From the NCBI GenBank assembly GCA_945889195.1, contig CAMDBB010000005.1, forward strand, positions 1-64,000: DNA of 64,000 nt. The letters are read 5' to 3'. The stretch is from Bifidobacterium breve. GTDB taxonomy: Bacteria; Actinomycetota; Actinomycetes; Nanopelagicales; Nanopelagicaceae. The notes below the pieces were generated by a model. It did not search any database and was not told where the DNA came from. It saw nothing but the letters and a program-made list of their open reading frames with translations. Positions 22,284 to 31,096 of the stretch are shown here, piece by piece (the first letter of the stretch is position 1; each line of letters begins with the position of its first letter). The position numbers and the translations under genes were made by a program.

Positions 22284-25200
22284 ATGAGCTTTATCCATCT
22301 ACGAGTAGCAAGTGCCTACTCTTTTAAATACGGAACTACACAACCACGCGATCTTGTAGCGCGCGCATCAGAACTTGAGATGCCGGCGCTCGCACTCACT
22401 GATCGTGATGGCTTAGCTGGCGCAATCCGTTTTACCAAAGCAGCGGTCGCACATGGCATCGCACCCATCATCGGCGTTAATCTGGCAATTCGTATCGGTG
22501 ATACATCTGGTGCGCTGCCGCGCGTGACTGTCTTAGCGCATGGCGATGGTGGCTGGCGCTCTTTAGTGCGCCTCATGACAGGGCTACAGATGAATAGCCC
22601 AGATCGCACACCTGTACTTACCCCTGAACTTCTTGAAAAGTTTAGTAGCTACACCTCGCAGCTACATCTCCTGCATGGCCCTGAATCACCAGTGTCACAG
22701 GCGCTAACAGCGCATCGCTTCGATGCAGCGCTTACTATCTTTAACCAGACCCGCGATCTCTTTGCAGACCATGCCATCGAATGTGTCTCACACTTAGCGC
22801 CAGGCAACGGCCCGCGCTCTACCGCTCATGCGGCCCGCTCACTTATCTTTGCGCGCGATAACGATATTGATGCCGTTCTTACCAATGCAGTACGGATGTG
22901 CCATCGCGACGATGGTCCAGTCGCCGATGTTCTTGATTGTGCTCGTCAATTGGTGCCGTTACATCCGCGCCATGTCGAACGACGTAACGCTGAAGGTTAT
23001 TTAAAGAGCAGCGATGAGATGATTTCACTCGCTGCTGAAATTGCGCGAGCTGCAGGCGAACGCACTCCACGCGCACTTCTGACAACAACTAGACAATGGG
23101 CCGAGCGCGCCGTCTTATCGCCGCAGCGCGATATTGGCTTAGGTGGCATTCATCTACCCGAACCACATATTGTCGGCGCTGATTCAGCTGCAGGTATGCG
23201 CACCTTGTTACGTGCGCGCTCTGAAGCTGGCATCAATTGGCGCTACAACGACAGCGCCACAATTGCCAAAGCGCGTGCGCGACTCGATGATGAACTCGCT
23301 ACCGTTGCAACTCTGGGCTACGAGTCATACTTCTTAACGGTTGCAGATATCACAGATATGGCGCGAGCTGCTGATATCCGAGTAGCAGCGCGCGGTAGCG
23401 GTGCGGGTTCCCTGATCTGTCACTTGCTTGGTATCTCTGGCGTTGATCCAATGCAACATGGTCTATTGATGGAACGTTTCTGTTCACCGCTACGTCGTGC
23501 ACTTCCTGATATTGATATCGACGTGGAATCTGCCAGACGACTTGAAATCTATGAGATGGTCTTTAAAAGATATGGCGCAGCTGATTGGAGTCAAGCTGGG
23601 TTAATTTCTCGCTGCGCCACAGTTGCAATGGTCGATACCTATCGAGCGCGCCATGCCATTCGTGATGCCGGGGCAGCTCTCGGCATGCCAGCGATGGAGA
23701 TTGATCTCTTAGCAAAATCAATGCCACATATTCGCGCCGGCAATATCGAGGCAGCACTTAACTCACTTCCAGAGCTGAAGAACCTCAACACCTCTGCGCC
23801 GTTAACGCGCGCCACCATCGCACTTGCTGCGCGCCTTGATGGACTGCCGCGCCATTTAGCGATGCATCCCTGCGCCATGGTCTTATCTGATGCAGCTTTT
23901 CTCGATCGCGCACCTGTGCAGTTCAACGCAGGTGGTTTTCCTATGGTCGAATTCGATAAAGATGATGTTGAAGATATCGGTCTCCTTAAACTCGATATCT
24001 TGGGCGTACGGATGCAATCCACCATCGCTCATGCCATCCACGAAATTCAACGAGTTGCTGGCGAAGAAATTGATATCGATGCGCTGCCACTTGATGATGC
24101 AGCGACCTACTCTCTTATCCAATCAACGCGCACCTTAGGTATCTTTCAAGTAGAAAGTCCGGGGCAGCGCGAACTAGTAGGCAAGTTAGAACCGCGCACC
24201 TTTAGCGATCTCATTATCGATATCTCACTTTTTCGCCCAGGGCCGGTAAAGAGCGACATGATTCGACCTTTTCTCAACGCTCGCCATGGTTGGAACCTAG
24301 CGCAGATCATTCATCCTGATTTGCTGCCAATCTTGTCTGAAACAGAAGGCGTTGTTGTCTTTCACGAACAAGTAATCTCGATTATCTCGGTGATGACTGG
24401 TATCTCACTTGCCGCTGCCGATGAAAAACGTAGAGCGCTGGGGGATAAGGCAGGCCAACAAGAAGTCTGCGATTGGTTCTTTCCAGCGGCGACCGAACGT
24501 GGTTACGAGTTAAAAGTTATTACTGAAATCTGGGATGTGCTGCGCGCCTTTGCATCCTTTGGTTTCTGTAAAGCGCATGCCGCCGCCTTTGCCCTACCTA
24601 CCTATCAATCAGCCTGGCTTAAGACCCATCACCCAGCAGCTTTTATGGCAGGGGTCCTCACACACGACCCAGGTATGTATCCCAAGCGGTTGATGCTCGA
24701 TGAGGTACGACAGATGGGCGTTGGTATCGCACCTCTTGATATCAATAAATCATCAGCGCACTACCGAGTCGAACGCACTCTCGATGGAGATGCTGTGCGA
24801 ATCGCGCTCTCGTGCGTTGCCGGTATCTCCGAAAAAGAGATTGCTTCAATTGTGCAGGGCCAGCCTTATATTGATCTCGCCGACTTTTATCGCAGGTCAG
24901 GGGCTGCTACGCCAGTAACCGAAAATCTGATTATGACTGGCGCCTTCGATTCGATTCATACCAATCAGCGCGACCTCTTACTGCACTTAACGGATCTACA
25001 GAAATCACCAGTGGCGCATCTTCCTGGTTCGCAACTCACCTTTGGTTTTGCACCCCCTGCCCTTGAAAGCAGTGGGCTGCAACCGCTTAACGCTGCTGAA
25101 AAAGTCTCTAGCGAAGTCGCGCGCTTAGGTATGGATATCACGCAACATATGCTCACTTTCTATGCGCCCTTTCTCAACGCTATCGGCGCTGTGAAATCTT

Positions 25201-25520
25201 CTGACTTACTTTCGCAGCGCTCTGACTCGACAGTGCTTGTCGCTGGCGTCAAGGTTGCGCTCCAAACACCACCGGTGCGTTCGGGGCGCCGCGTTATCTT
25301 CTTAACGCTCGATGATGGTTATGGTTGTAGCGATTCAACTTTCTTCCCTGATGCACAAGTCGATCATGCATCAACGCTCTATTCGACATCGCTACTGCTA
25401 GTACGTGGGCAGACGCGACGCACTGGCGCCCGCGGTATCTCTATCCGTGCAACAGCGGTGTGGGATCTGCGCCTAGCCTACGAACAATGGCGTAACCGAG
25501 CAGATAGTGTGGCGATATGA
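22284..25520 (+). CDS. dnaE2: Error-prone DNA polymerase III alpha, DnaE2/ImuC
   Basis: C-family polymerase of 1078 residues for damage-induced mutagenesis. The N-terminal PHP domain has lost metal ligands: HLRVASAYS and LTDRDG stand where replicative DnaE has HLHVHTEYS and TDHGN. Polymerase palm motifs remain: VAARGSGAGSLICHLLGI and PDIDIDVESARR with the catalytic aspartates, and a third palm segment around GFPMVEFDKDDVEDIGLLKLDILG. SFGFCKAHAAAFALPTYQ is the DnaE2-type equivalent of the DnaE segment around NRAHSAGYGV. It ends in an OB-fold region. LexA-regulated operon; overlaps dinB by 4 bp (ATGA). Usual partners ImuA' and ImuB are not encoded here. Confidence 0.94.
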   Translation: MSFIHLRVASAYSFKYGTTQPRDLVARASELEMPALALTDRDGLAGAIRFTKAAVAHGIAPIIGVNLAIRIGDTSGALPRVTVLAHGDGGWRSLVRLMTGLQMNSPDRTPVLTPELLEKFSSYTSQLHLLHGPESPVSQALTAHRFDAALTIFNQTRDLFADHAIECVSHLAPGNGPRSTAHAARSLIFARDNDIDAVLTNAVRMCHRDDGPVADVLDCARQLVPLHPRHVERRNAEGYLKSSDEMISLAAEIARAAGERTPRALLTTTRQWAERAVLSPQRDIGLGGIHLPEPHIVGADSAAGMRTLLRARSEAGINWRYNDSATIAKARARLDDELATVATLGYESYFLTVADITDMARAADIRVAARGSGAGSLICHLLGISGVDPMQHGLLMERFCSPLRRALPDIDIDVESARRLEIYEMVFKRYGAADWSQAGLISRCATVAMVDTYRARHAIRDAGAALGMPAMEIDLLAKSMPHIRAGNIEAALNSLPELKNLNTSAPLTRATIALAARLDGLPRHLAMHPCAMVLSDAAFLDRAPVQFNAGGFPMVEFDKDDVEDIGLLKLDILGVRMQSTIAHAIHEIQRVAGEEIDIDALPLDDAATYSLIQSTRTLGIFQVESPGQRELVGKLEPRTFSDLIIDISLFRPGPVKSDMIRPFLNARHGWNLAQIIHPDLLPILSETEGVVVFHEQVISIISVMTGISLAAADEKRRALGDKAGQQEVCDWFFPAATERGYELKVITEIWDVLRAFASFGFCKAHAAAFALPTYQSAWLKTHHPAAFMAGVLTHDPGMYPKRLMLDEVRQMGVGIAPLDINKSSAHYRVERTLDGDAVRIALSCVAGISEKEIASIVQGQPYIDLADFYRRSGAATPVTENLIMTGAFDSIHTNQRDLLLHLTDLQKSPVAHLPGSQLTFGFAPPALESSGLQPLNAAEKVSSEVARLGMDITQHMLTFYAPFLNAIGAVKSSDLLSQRSDSTVLVAGVKVALQTPPVRSGRRVIFLTLDDGYGCSDSTFFPDAQVDHASTLYSTSLLLVRGQTRRTGARGISIRATAVWDLRLAYEQWRNRADSVAI

Positions 25521-26689
25521 CGGTCATCCTCCATGTAGATATGGATGCCTTCTATGCATCGGTAGCTGAACTCGATCACCCCGAATATAAAGGCAAGGCT
25601 CTCGTCGTTGGGGCCGGAGCTCGCGGCGTTGTGCTCTCGGCCAATTACGAGGCGCGCAAATTTGGAATACGCGCTGCTATGCCAGTGGGACGTGCCAAGC
25701 GAATGGCGCCACATGCAATCTTTATTGCCCCCGAACATCATCGCTACTCTGAAATCTCAGAACGCGTGATGGCAATCTTTCATTCCTACACACCGCTGGT
25801 TGAACCAATCTCACTCGATGAAGCATTTCTCGATGTCACAGGGTCGCAGAAGTTATTTGGTACAGGCCGTGAAATCGCTGCAAAGATTCGTGAACAGGTA
25901 GAGAAAGAAGAGGGCATCACCTGTTCTGTGGGCCTTGCCCAATCTAAGTTCATTGCAAAGCTTGCATCCCAACACTGCAAGCCAAATGGGATGCTTGAGA
26001 TAAAGTCTGATCGCATCCTCGAATTTCTCCATCCACTTCCAGTGCGCGCTATCTGGGGAGTTGGGCCAAAGACCGCTGAATCGCTCGAACGGCTAGGGCT
26101 ACATACCGTTTCCGATATTGCACATACTCCGCGCGCAACGTTGATTCGAGCCCTGGGCGAATCCACCGGTGCATCGCTCTACGAACTTGCGTGGGGGCGC
26201 GACTATCGCGATGTAATTCCTGATGAACCCGAGAAAAGTATCGGCAATGAAGAGACCTTTAGCGAAGACCTTGATAACCCAGAAGAAATCTTGCGCGAGT
26301 TTCTGCGTATGACTGAGAAGGCAACTGCACGTTTACGCGAACGCTCGCTCTTTGCCAAGACAATCAGCATTAAGATTAAATTTGCTGACTTCTCATCTCT
26401 GACACGTTCTAAGACAGTGCCGATTGCAATTGATAACACCCACGACACCTATGAAGTTGTAAAGGCTCTCTACCTCGCACTTCGCAATGATGGTGCGCGC
26501 ATCCGCCTTGTTGGAGTCTCGCTCTCTCAGTTGCAGGAAGGTGCTCCGGTGCAGCTTGAACTCGGCGCACGTGAACGTGGATGGCGTGAGGCAGATACCG
26601 CAATCGATCGCGCACAAGCGCGCTTTGGTCGAGGCAGCGTCCGTCCAGGCAGGCTTATTCGCCCTGAAAGCGGCAACGACGAGGAGTAA
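25517..26689 (+). CDS. dinB: DNA polymerase IV (Y family)
   Basis: Translesion polymerase of 390 residues. Catalytic carboxylates are intact: Asp8 in LHVDMDAFYASV and Asp101/Glu102 in SLDEAFLDV; the steric-gate Phe12 is present. Thumb/little-finger parts include GVGPKTAESLERLG and the helix-hairpin-helix. The C-terminus ends SVRPGRLIRPESGNDEE without an obvious clamp-binding motif. Because the active site is complete it is not an ImuB-type pseudo-polymerase. Translationally coupled to dnaE2 and under the same LexA box. Confidence 0.94.
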   Translation: MTVILHVDMDAFYASVAELDHPEYKGKALVVGAGARGVVLSANYEARKFGIRAAMPVGRAKRMAPHAIFIAPEHHRYSEISERVMAIFHSYTPLVEPISLDEAFLDVTGSQKLFGTGREIAAKIREQVEKEEGITCSVGLAQSKFIAKLASQHCKPNGMLEIKSDRILEFLHPLPVRAIWGVGPKTAESLERLGLHTVSDIAHTPRATLIRALGESTGASLYELAWGRDYRDVIPDEPEKSIGNEETFSEDLDNPEEILREFLRMTEKATARLRERSLFAKTISIKIKFADFSSLTRSKTVPIAIDNTHDTYEVVKALYLALRNDGARIRLVGVSLSQLQEGAPVQLELGARERGWREADTAIDRAQARFGRGSVRPGRLIRPESGNDEE

Positions 26690-26724
26690 TTGGCAATAAA
26701 GTGGCGCTGTAAGAAGTTCTGTTC

Positions 26725-26730
26725 TATTGT
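26725..26730 (+). promoter_or_regulatory. -10 element TATTGT of the DUF3040 gene (leaderless)
   Basis: TATTGT ends exactly 6 nt before ATG 26737, where the DUF3040 homology begins. Lies in the 47-nt gap after dinB. Confidence 0.6.
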
Positions 26731-26736
26731 GTGGAT

Positions 26737-27096
26737 ATGTCGCTCTCAGACCGTGAACGTCGCCTCCTAGCGGAGATGGAGGCAGCTCTTGCCACCGATG
26801 ACCCACGCCTAGAGTCACGTTTGGCAGGCAGCACCATGACCCCGGCTAAACCACGTCTTGCACTTGGCGCTCTATCGATCCTGGCAGGGGTCGCGATTCT
26901 CTTTGCTGGCCTTATCTCTCAGATAACCCCGCTTGGAGTAGCAGGCTTTCTCGTAGCTCTCGTCGGCGTGGTTCTCATTGCCCGCTCGCTCTCAGCTCTG
27001 ACAACAAACCGTGCGCCTCGTGAGAAGGGCGCTCGCACCTCATTTTCAGAGCGCCTAGAAGAGCGTTGGAACCGTAGGGACTTCGACCAGCAGTAG
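26737..27096 (+). CDS. DUF3040 membrane protein
   Basis: Small actinobacterial membrane protein, found next to mraZ in many Actinobacteria. N-terminal amphipathic signature LSDRERRLLAEMEAALATDD, then two membrane helices (LALGALSILAGVAILFAGLI and GVAGFLVALVGVVLIARSL), then a basic tail ending in EERWNRRDFDQQ. 119 residues from ATG 26737; the frame extends 6 nt upstream to a GTG, but the -10 element spacing favours the ATG. Own promoter and a strong terminator make it monocistronic. Function unknown. Confidence 0.9.
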   Translation: MSLSDRERRLLAEMEAALATDDPRLESRLAGSTMTPAKPRLALGALSILAGVAILFAGLISQITPLGVAGFLVALVGVVLIARSLSALTTNRAPREKGARTSFSERLEERWNRRDFDQQ

Positions 27097-27112
27097 ACGC
27101 CCAGTAGATCCC

Positions 27113-27143
27113 AAGCCCTGACCGATTCGGTTGGGGCTTTTTT
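27113..27143 (+). terminator. Rho-independent terminator after the DUF3040 gene
   Basis: 12-bp stem (27113-27124 with 27128-27139, beginning AAGCCC and ending GGGCTT, two G-T pairs), ATT loop and a run of six T from 27138. Insulates the division cluster from upstream transcription. Confidence 0.9.
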
Positions 27144-27158
27144 GCGCCGAAAAATAGG

Positions 27159-27240
27159 TGGGGAGCGGTGGGGCGGATTAGGGAAAATAATGGGGAAAGG
27201 TGGTTGAAAAAGGAGGAAAGTGGTGTAAAGTGGGGAATTG
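27159..27240 (+). promoter_or_regulatory. MraZ operator array (10-bp periodic TGGGG repeats)
   Basis: Two runs of G-rich direct repeats at one helical-turn spacing: TGGGG/TGGGG/TAGGG at 27159, 27169 and 27179; then TGGGGAAAGG, TGGTTGAAAA, AGGAGGAAAG, TGGTGTAAAG and TGGGGAATTG at 27191, 27201, 27211, 27221 and 27231. MraZ of E. coli binds TGGG repeats with the same period upstream of its own gene. The second run overlaps the -35 and -10 elements. Confidence 0.75.
27204..27231 (+). promoter_or_regulatory. mraZ promoter (TTGAAA-16-TAAAGT)
   Basis: -35 TTGAAA at 27204-27209, 16-bp spacer, -10 TAAAGT at 27226-27231, embedded in the MraZ repeat array. Transcription would start near 27238, leaving a leader of about 52 nt with a purine-rich ribosome-binding region before ATG 27290. 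Confidence 0.65.
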
Positions 27241-27289
27241 AGCAGGAATTTCACGCTCACAGGGCCACTTGGGGAAGGGGGCGCGAAGA

Positions 27290-27721
27290 ATGTTTCTAGG
27301 CACTCACGAACCGCGCCTTGATGAAAAGGGCCGTCTAATCCTGCCCGCCAAATTCCGCGATGAGCTCTCAGCAGGCCTTGTGATCACTAAGGGCCAAGAG
27401 CGCTGCCTCTACGTATTTCCATCATCTGAATTTGCAACGATTACTGAAACTTTGCGACAGGCGCCAGTTACTGCCAAGAGCGCTCGCGATTACCAGCGCG
27501 TGATGTTTGCCGGCGCGCACGATGAAATTCCTGACCGTCAAGGTCGCGTCACCATCCCACAAGGACTTCGCACATATGCGGGCCTTGAAAAAGAGTGCGT
27601 TGTTATCGGCGCAAATACTCGCGTTGAAATTTGGGATAGCGCTGCGTGGAGCGAGTACCTCGCCGATCGCGAAAAAAGTTTTGCTGATGTCTCCGAGGAG
27701 GTTTTTCCGGGACTTTTTTAG
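27290..27721 (+). CDS. mraZ: Transcriptional regulator MraZ
   Basis: DNA-binding regulator of the division and wall cluster, with two tandem SpoVT/AbrB domains: [16 protein letters not shown] (about residues 11-26) and [21 protein letters not shown] (about 83-103). 143 residues. ATG 27290 is chosen because the family starts [15 protein letters not shown] and a GGGGAAGGGGG run precedes it; the frame opens at a TTG 21 nt upstream. Preceded by a promoter embedded in TGGGG repeats, so autoregulation is likely. Confidence 0.96.
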   Translation: MFLGTHEPRLDEKGRLILPAKFRDELSAGLVITKGQERCLYVFPSSEFATITETLRQAPVTAKSARDYQRVMFAGAHDEIPDRQGRVTIPQGLRTYAGLEKECVVIGANTRVEIWDSAAWSEYLADREKSFADVSEEVFPGLF

Positions 27722-27755
27722 AACATCAGCAAAAAACATTTAATACAACTAAATA

Positions 27756-27876
27756 GAGCGCTCATTTGTGGCCACCGCCGACCTTTCCTTGCTTGTTAGG
27801 CCGGCAGCGACGTCCCTTCCCCGGCGTCGCTTTCGAAATAGATCCGTCGGCCGGCGGTGACCAGAGATGAGCGCTC
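27756..27876 (+). ncRNA. Structured RNA between mraZ and rsmH (mraW RNA motif-like)
   Basis: Long closed structure in the 210-nt mraZ-rsmH gap. The outer stem pairs GAGCGCTCAT (27756-27765) with ATGAGCGCTC (27867-27876), extended by CACCGCCG (27773-27780) with CGGCGGTG (27852-27859). An internal hairpin pairs AGCGACG (27806-27812) with CGTCGCT (27825-27831). Actinobacteria are known to carry a conserved mraW RNA motif in the leader of mraW/rsmH genes; position and size fit, but I cannot align to the family model. It lies 55 nt before the rsmH start. Confidence 0.7.
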
Positions 27877-27931
27877 ACCTAATCGGGTATCGATGAGATG
27901 AAGGAAGAAAGAGTTGAGAATGGGGGAGAAG

Positions 27932-28873
27932 ATGCAACATATATCAGTAATGCGCGATCGTTGCGTAGATCTTCTTGCTCCTTCAATTACATCATCTACT
28001 AACCCAGTTATTGTCGATGCAACTCTTGGTCTGGGCGGCCACACAGAAGCGCTCCTTACACGTTTTGAAAACCTCACCGTTATTGGCATTGATCGCGATA
28101 AGAGCGCGCTCGAGAAAGCAACTGCCCGCCTTGCACCATTTGGAGATCGCCTCAAGATAGCGCACTGCGTATTTGATGAGATCACAGAGGTAGTACAGAG
28201 CTTTGGCTTTACTCACGTAAATGGAGCCCTCTTCGATTTAGGTGTTTCATCAATGCAGCTCGATGAATCAGAGCGTGGTTTCTCCTATTCACAAGATGCC
28301 CCACTTGATATGCGGATGGATCGCAGCAAGGGCATTACCGCTTATGAAATCGTTAACTCTTACGAACCTGGAAAACTGGTAAAGATTCTGCGCACTTATG
28401 GCGAAGAGAAGTTTGCAACTCGTATCGTTGAAAATATCGTCAAGGCCCGTGCTATTGCACCTCTTAACTCAACGACAGAGCTTGCGACGTTGGTCAAAGA
28501 GAGCATCCCGGCAGCTACTCGTCGCACTGGTGGCAATCCAGCAAAGCGCACCTTCCAAGCGCTACGAATTGAAGCAAATGATGAGCTCGGGGCAATCACC
28601 CGCGCACTCCCACATGCCCTGGATTTATTGATGGTGCAGGGACGACTCGTTGTGATGTCATTCCAGTCACTCGAAGACCGCATTGTGAAAGAAGTTTTCC
28701 TAGAAGCATCTACATCTAAGAGTCCACGCAATCTTCCGATTGAACTTCCAGAGTACGCCGCAAAATTCTCACTGGTCTTCCGATCTGGCGAAACTCCATC
28801 TCAGAGCGAACTAGATGAGAACCCACGCTCTGCCTCAGTGCGCCTGCGCGCAATTGAAAGGGTGGCTGCGTAA
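27932..28873 (+). CDS. rsmH: 16S rRNA (cytosine1402-N4)-methyltransferase
   Basis: SAM-dependent methyltransferase RsmH (MraW). Starts MQHISVMRDRCVDLLAPS, then VDATLGLGGHTEALL (SAM-binding loop), GIDRDKSAL, FDLGVSSMQLDESERGFSY and PLDMRMD, with RRTGGNPAKRTFQALRIE and MSFQSLEDRIVK near the end. ATG 27932 has GGGGGAGAAG directly upstream; the frame is open from 27914 but homology begins here. 313 residues. Stop overlaps ftsL by one base (TAATG). Confidence 0.96.
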   Translation: MQHISVMRDRCVDLLAPSITSSTNPVIVDATLGLGGHTEALLTRFENLTVIGIDRDKSALEKATARLAPFGDRLKIAHCVFDEITEVVQSFGFTHVNGALFDLGVSSMQLDESERGFSYSQDAPLDMRMDRSKGITAYEIVNSYEPGKLVKILRTYGEEKFATRIVENIVKARAIAPLNSTTELATLVKESIPAATRRTGGNPAKRTFQALRIEANDELGAITRALPHALDLLMVQGRLVVMSFQSLEDRIVKEVFLEASTSKSPRNLPIELPEYAAKFSLVFRSGETPSQSELDENPRSASVRLRAIERVAA

Positions 28874-29283
28874 TGGCACAAGCAACCGCTCGTAAATCCC
28901 AATCAACGACAGCTCTTCCTAAAGCGCGCAAGGTAGTTGCAGAGCGCACTGCCGACATCATCTCTGGAATTTTCCCTGACCTAAATTCAGGTGCGCGCGC
29001 AACGCATCGATATTTCGCCACATTTCTTACAGTTGTCAGCGCCATGGGATTCCTAGTTCTGCTGGGCGTTAACACGCTCTTGGCCCAGGATGCCTTTACG
29101 CTTTCAAATCTCAAGGTTGAGGCGAAGCAGGTTGCAGATCAACGCGATGCCATCGATAGATCAATCGATTCCTTCGAAGCGCCTGAAAATCTCGCTGCAG
29201 CTGCTGCCGCTCTCGGTATGCGCCCATCTGAATCTCCAGTCTTTCTCAATTTAACTCCACCAACGGGTGTGACAAATGGGTGA
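28873..29283 (+). CDS. ftsL: FtsL-like cell-division protein
   Basis: Bitopic division protein of 136 residues at the canonical ftsL position. Basic cytoplasmic N-terminus, one membrane helix (about 54-70, TVVSAMGFLVLLGVNTLL) and a short periplasmic coiled coil (LSNLKVEAKQVADQRDAIDRS), ending in the LAAAAAALGMRPSESP segment common to actinobacterial FtsL. Overlaps rsmH by 1 base and ftsI by 8 bases. Expected to form the FtsQLB activator of the septal synthase. Confidence 0.88.
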   Translation: MAQATARKSQSTTALPKARKVVAERTADIISGIFPDLNSGARATHRYFATFLTVVSAMGFLVLLGVNTLLAQDAFTLSNLKVEAKQVADQRDAIDRSIDSFEAPENLAAAAAALGMRPSESPVFLNLTPPTGVTNG

Positions 29284-31096
29284 TCTACTACTTTCTAAGT
29301 CACGCATCAAGATTCTTATTATTGGCGTCTTTATGATCTTCGTCTTGCTAGCGCTTCAACTCGTTCGCGTTCAAGTCATTCAGGCAAGTGAATACCAAAG
29401 CAAAGCTGCCAACGAGATGGAATCGACTCGAAATACCCCAGCACCACGAGGAGAGATCACCGATATCAATGGAGTCGCCTTTGCGCGTAGCGTCTCTGCA
29501 ATCACCATCGTGGTCGACCAGACACAAATTACCGACCCAGCACGAGTAGCAAACTTTGCAGCTCCCATCTTGGGTCTGCCAGTCGAAGAGGTGCAGGCAA
29601 ACATCACGGGAACTCGTCGCTATTCCATAGTGCTCAAAAATGGCCGCCCCGCACAATGGGATCTCCTCACAAAAGAGATTTACGAATACAACAAAGCGCT
29701 CACCAACGAACAGCTAGATAAGCGCATAATTGGCTTCTTCCCAGAGCGCTCCTTTATCCGCGAATATCCTTCCGGCTCATTAATCTCATCCCTCGTTGGC
29801 TTTGTGCGCGCAGATGGAATTGGCGCAACTGGTTTGGAATCAAGTCTTAATTCAGTGATAACTGGAACAGATGGCCGCTACTCATTTGCCAATGGGTATG
29901 GCGCTGAAATTCCTGGATCTCAACGCGAAATTGTTGCCGCAAAGGCTGGCACCACAGTTCGCCTGACAATTGATCGCGACGTTCAGTGGGTTGCAGCAAA
30001 GGCAATCGCTGAAGCGGTGAAGAGTTCAAGAGCTGCTAGCGGTTCAGTGATTGTGATGGATCCTCGCACCGGTGAAATCGTGGCTCACGCTACTGCGCCA
30101 ACATTTGATCCCAACAATACAAAGAACGTTGATCTCAACTTAATGCGAAACTCATCTGTGCAAGATGTATATGAGCCAGGATCTACTGGCAAGGTAATGA
30201 CGCTGGCAGCAGCGCTCGAAGAGAAGACTGTTGCTCCGACGACAGTCTTTGCAGTGCCTTACAAGCTAAAGCGCGGTGGATCAACATTTAGAGACCACGA
30301 TAGGCACCCGGTGCAGCAACTCACAACCTCGGGAATCTTGGCAGTTTCTAGCAACACCGGCACAATCAAAATTGGCGAAACTCTCAGTAATGACAAGCTC
30401 TATTCATATCTCAATAAATTTGGCGTCGGAGTAAAGACTGGTTCTGGTCTGCCTGGTGAATCAGCAGGGCTCATGCCTAAGGTGAAAGATTGGTCAGGAA
30501 CAACGGCGCCGACAGTTGCCTTCGGACAGGGTTATTCCGTGACGGCAATGCAAGCCACAAGCGTCTTTGCCACAATTGCAAATAATGGAGTTCGAGTCTC
30601 ACCAACTGTTATTGCTGGAACTCAAGATGCATCTGGCCACTTCACGCCAGCGGCCAATAGAACTACAACCCGCGTTGTCAGCGAAGATACTGCTCGCGAG
30701 CTGCGTCTGATGATGGAAAGCGTTGTCTCTCCAACCGGAACAGCTCCATCTGCTGCAATCCCTGGCTATCGCGTTGCAGGTAAGACCGGAACTGCGTGGC
30801 GCTATAACGATAAGACCGGCGGATATAGCGGTTACACAGCTTCATTTATCGGCTTTGCTCCAGCAGATGCACCTCGCTACGTCATCAACGTCACCATTCA
30901 AGATCCACGTAATGGTTACTACGGAGGCCTCTTGGGTGGTCCAGTCTTCAAGAAGGTAATGACCTTCGTTCTGCAGACTAAGCACGTTGCACCAACTGGA
31001 ACTAAAGTTATGCCAGTTGCGCTCAACCAGAAGGATTTAACTCGTATGAAAGCAACACAGGTAAGTGCAGAAAAAAGCGGAGCAGTAAGACAGTGA
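29276..31096 (+). CDS. ftsI: Septal peptidoglycan transpeptidase (class B PBP)
   Basis: PBP3-type division transpeptidase of 606 residues with an N-terminal membrane anchor (about 10-28). Active-site motifs are all present: SxxK in EPGSTGKVMTL, SxN in SSNTGT and KTG in AGKTGTAWR. The pedestal domain includes PRGEITDINGVAFARS. No PASTA domains at the C-terminus. Works with FtsW; overlaps murE by 4 bases (GTGA). Confidence 0.96.
   Translation: MGDLLLSKSRIKILIIGVFMIFVLLALQLVRVQVIQASEYQSKAANEMESTRNTPAPRGEITDINGVAFARSVSAITIVVDQTQITDPARVANFAAPILGLPVEEVQANITGTRRYSIVLKNGRPAQWDLLTKEIYEYNKALTNEQLDKRIIGFFPERSFIREYPSGSLISSLVGFVRADGIGATGLESSLNSVITGTDGRYSFANGYGAEIPGSQREIVAAKAGTTVRLTIDRDVQWVAAKAIAEAVKSSRAASGSVIVMDPRTGEIVAHATAPTFDPNNTKNVDLNLMRNSSVQDVYEPGSTGKVMTLAAALEEKTVAPTTVFAVPYKLKRGGSTFRDHDRHPVQQLTTSGILAVSSNTGTIKIGETLSNDKLYSYLNKFGVGVKTGSGLPGESAGLMPKVKDWSGTTAPTVAFGQGYSVTAMQATSVFATIANNGVRVSPTVIAGTQDASGHFTPAANRTTTRVVSEDTARELRLMMESVVSPTGTAPSAAIPGYRVAGKTGTAWRYNDKTGGYSGYTASFIGFAPADAPRYVINVTIQDPRNGYYGGLLGGPVFKKVMTFVLQTKHVAPTGTKVMPVALNQKDLTRMKATQVSAEKSGAVRQ

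Noticed and set aside
23639..24025. Long antisense frame inside dnaE2
   Set aside because: Ser/Arg-rich composition typical of an antisense shadow; no start signals and no recognisable domain. The same holds for other long antisense frames across the window.
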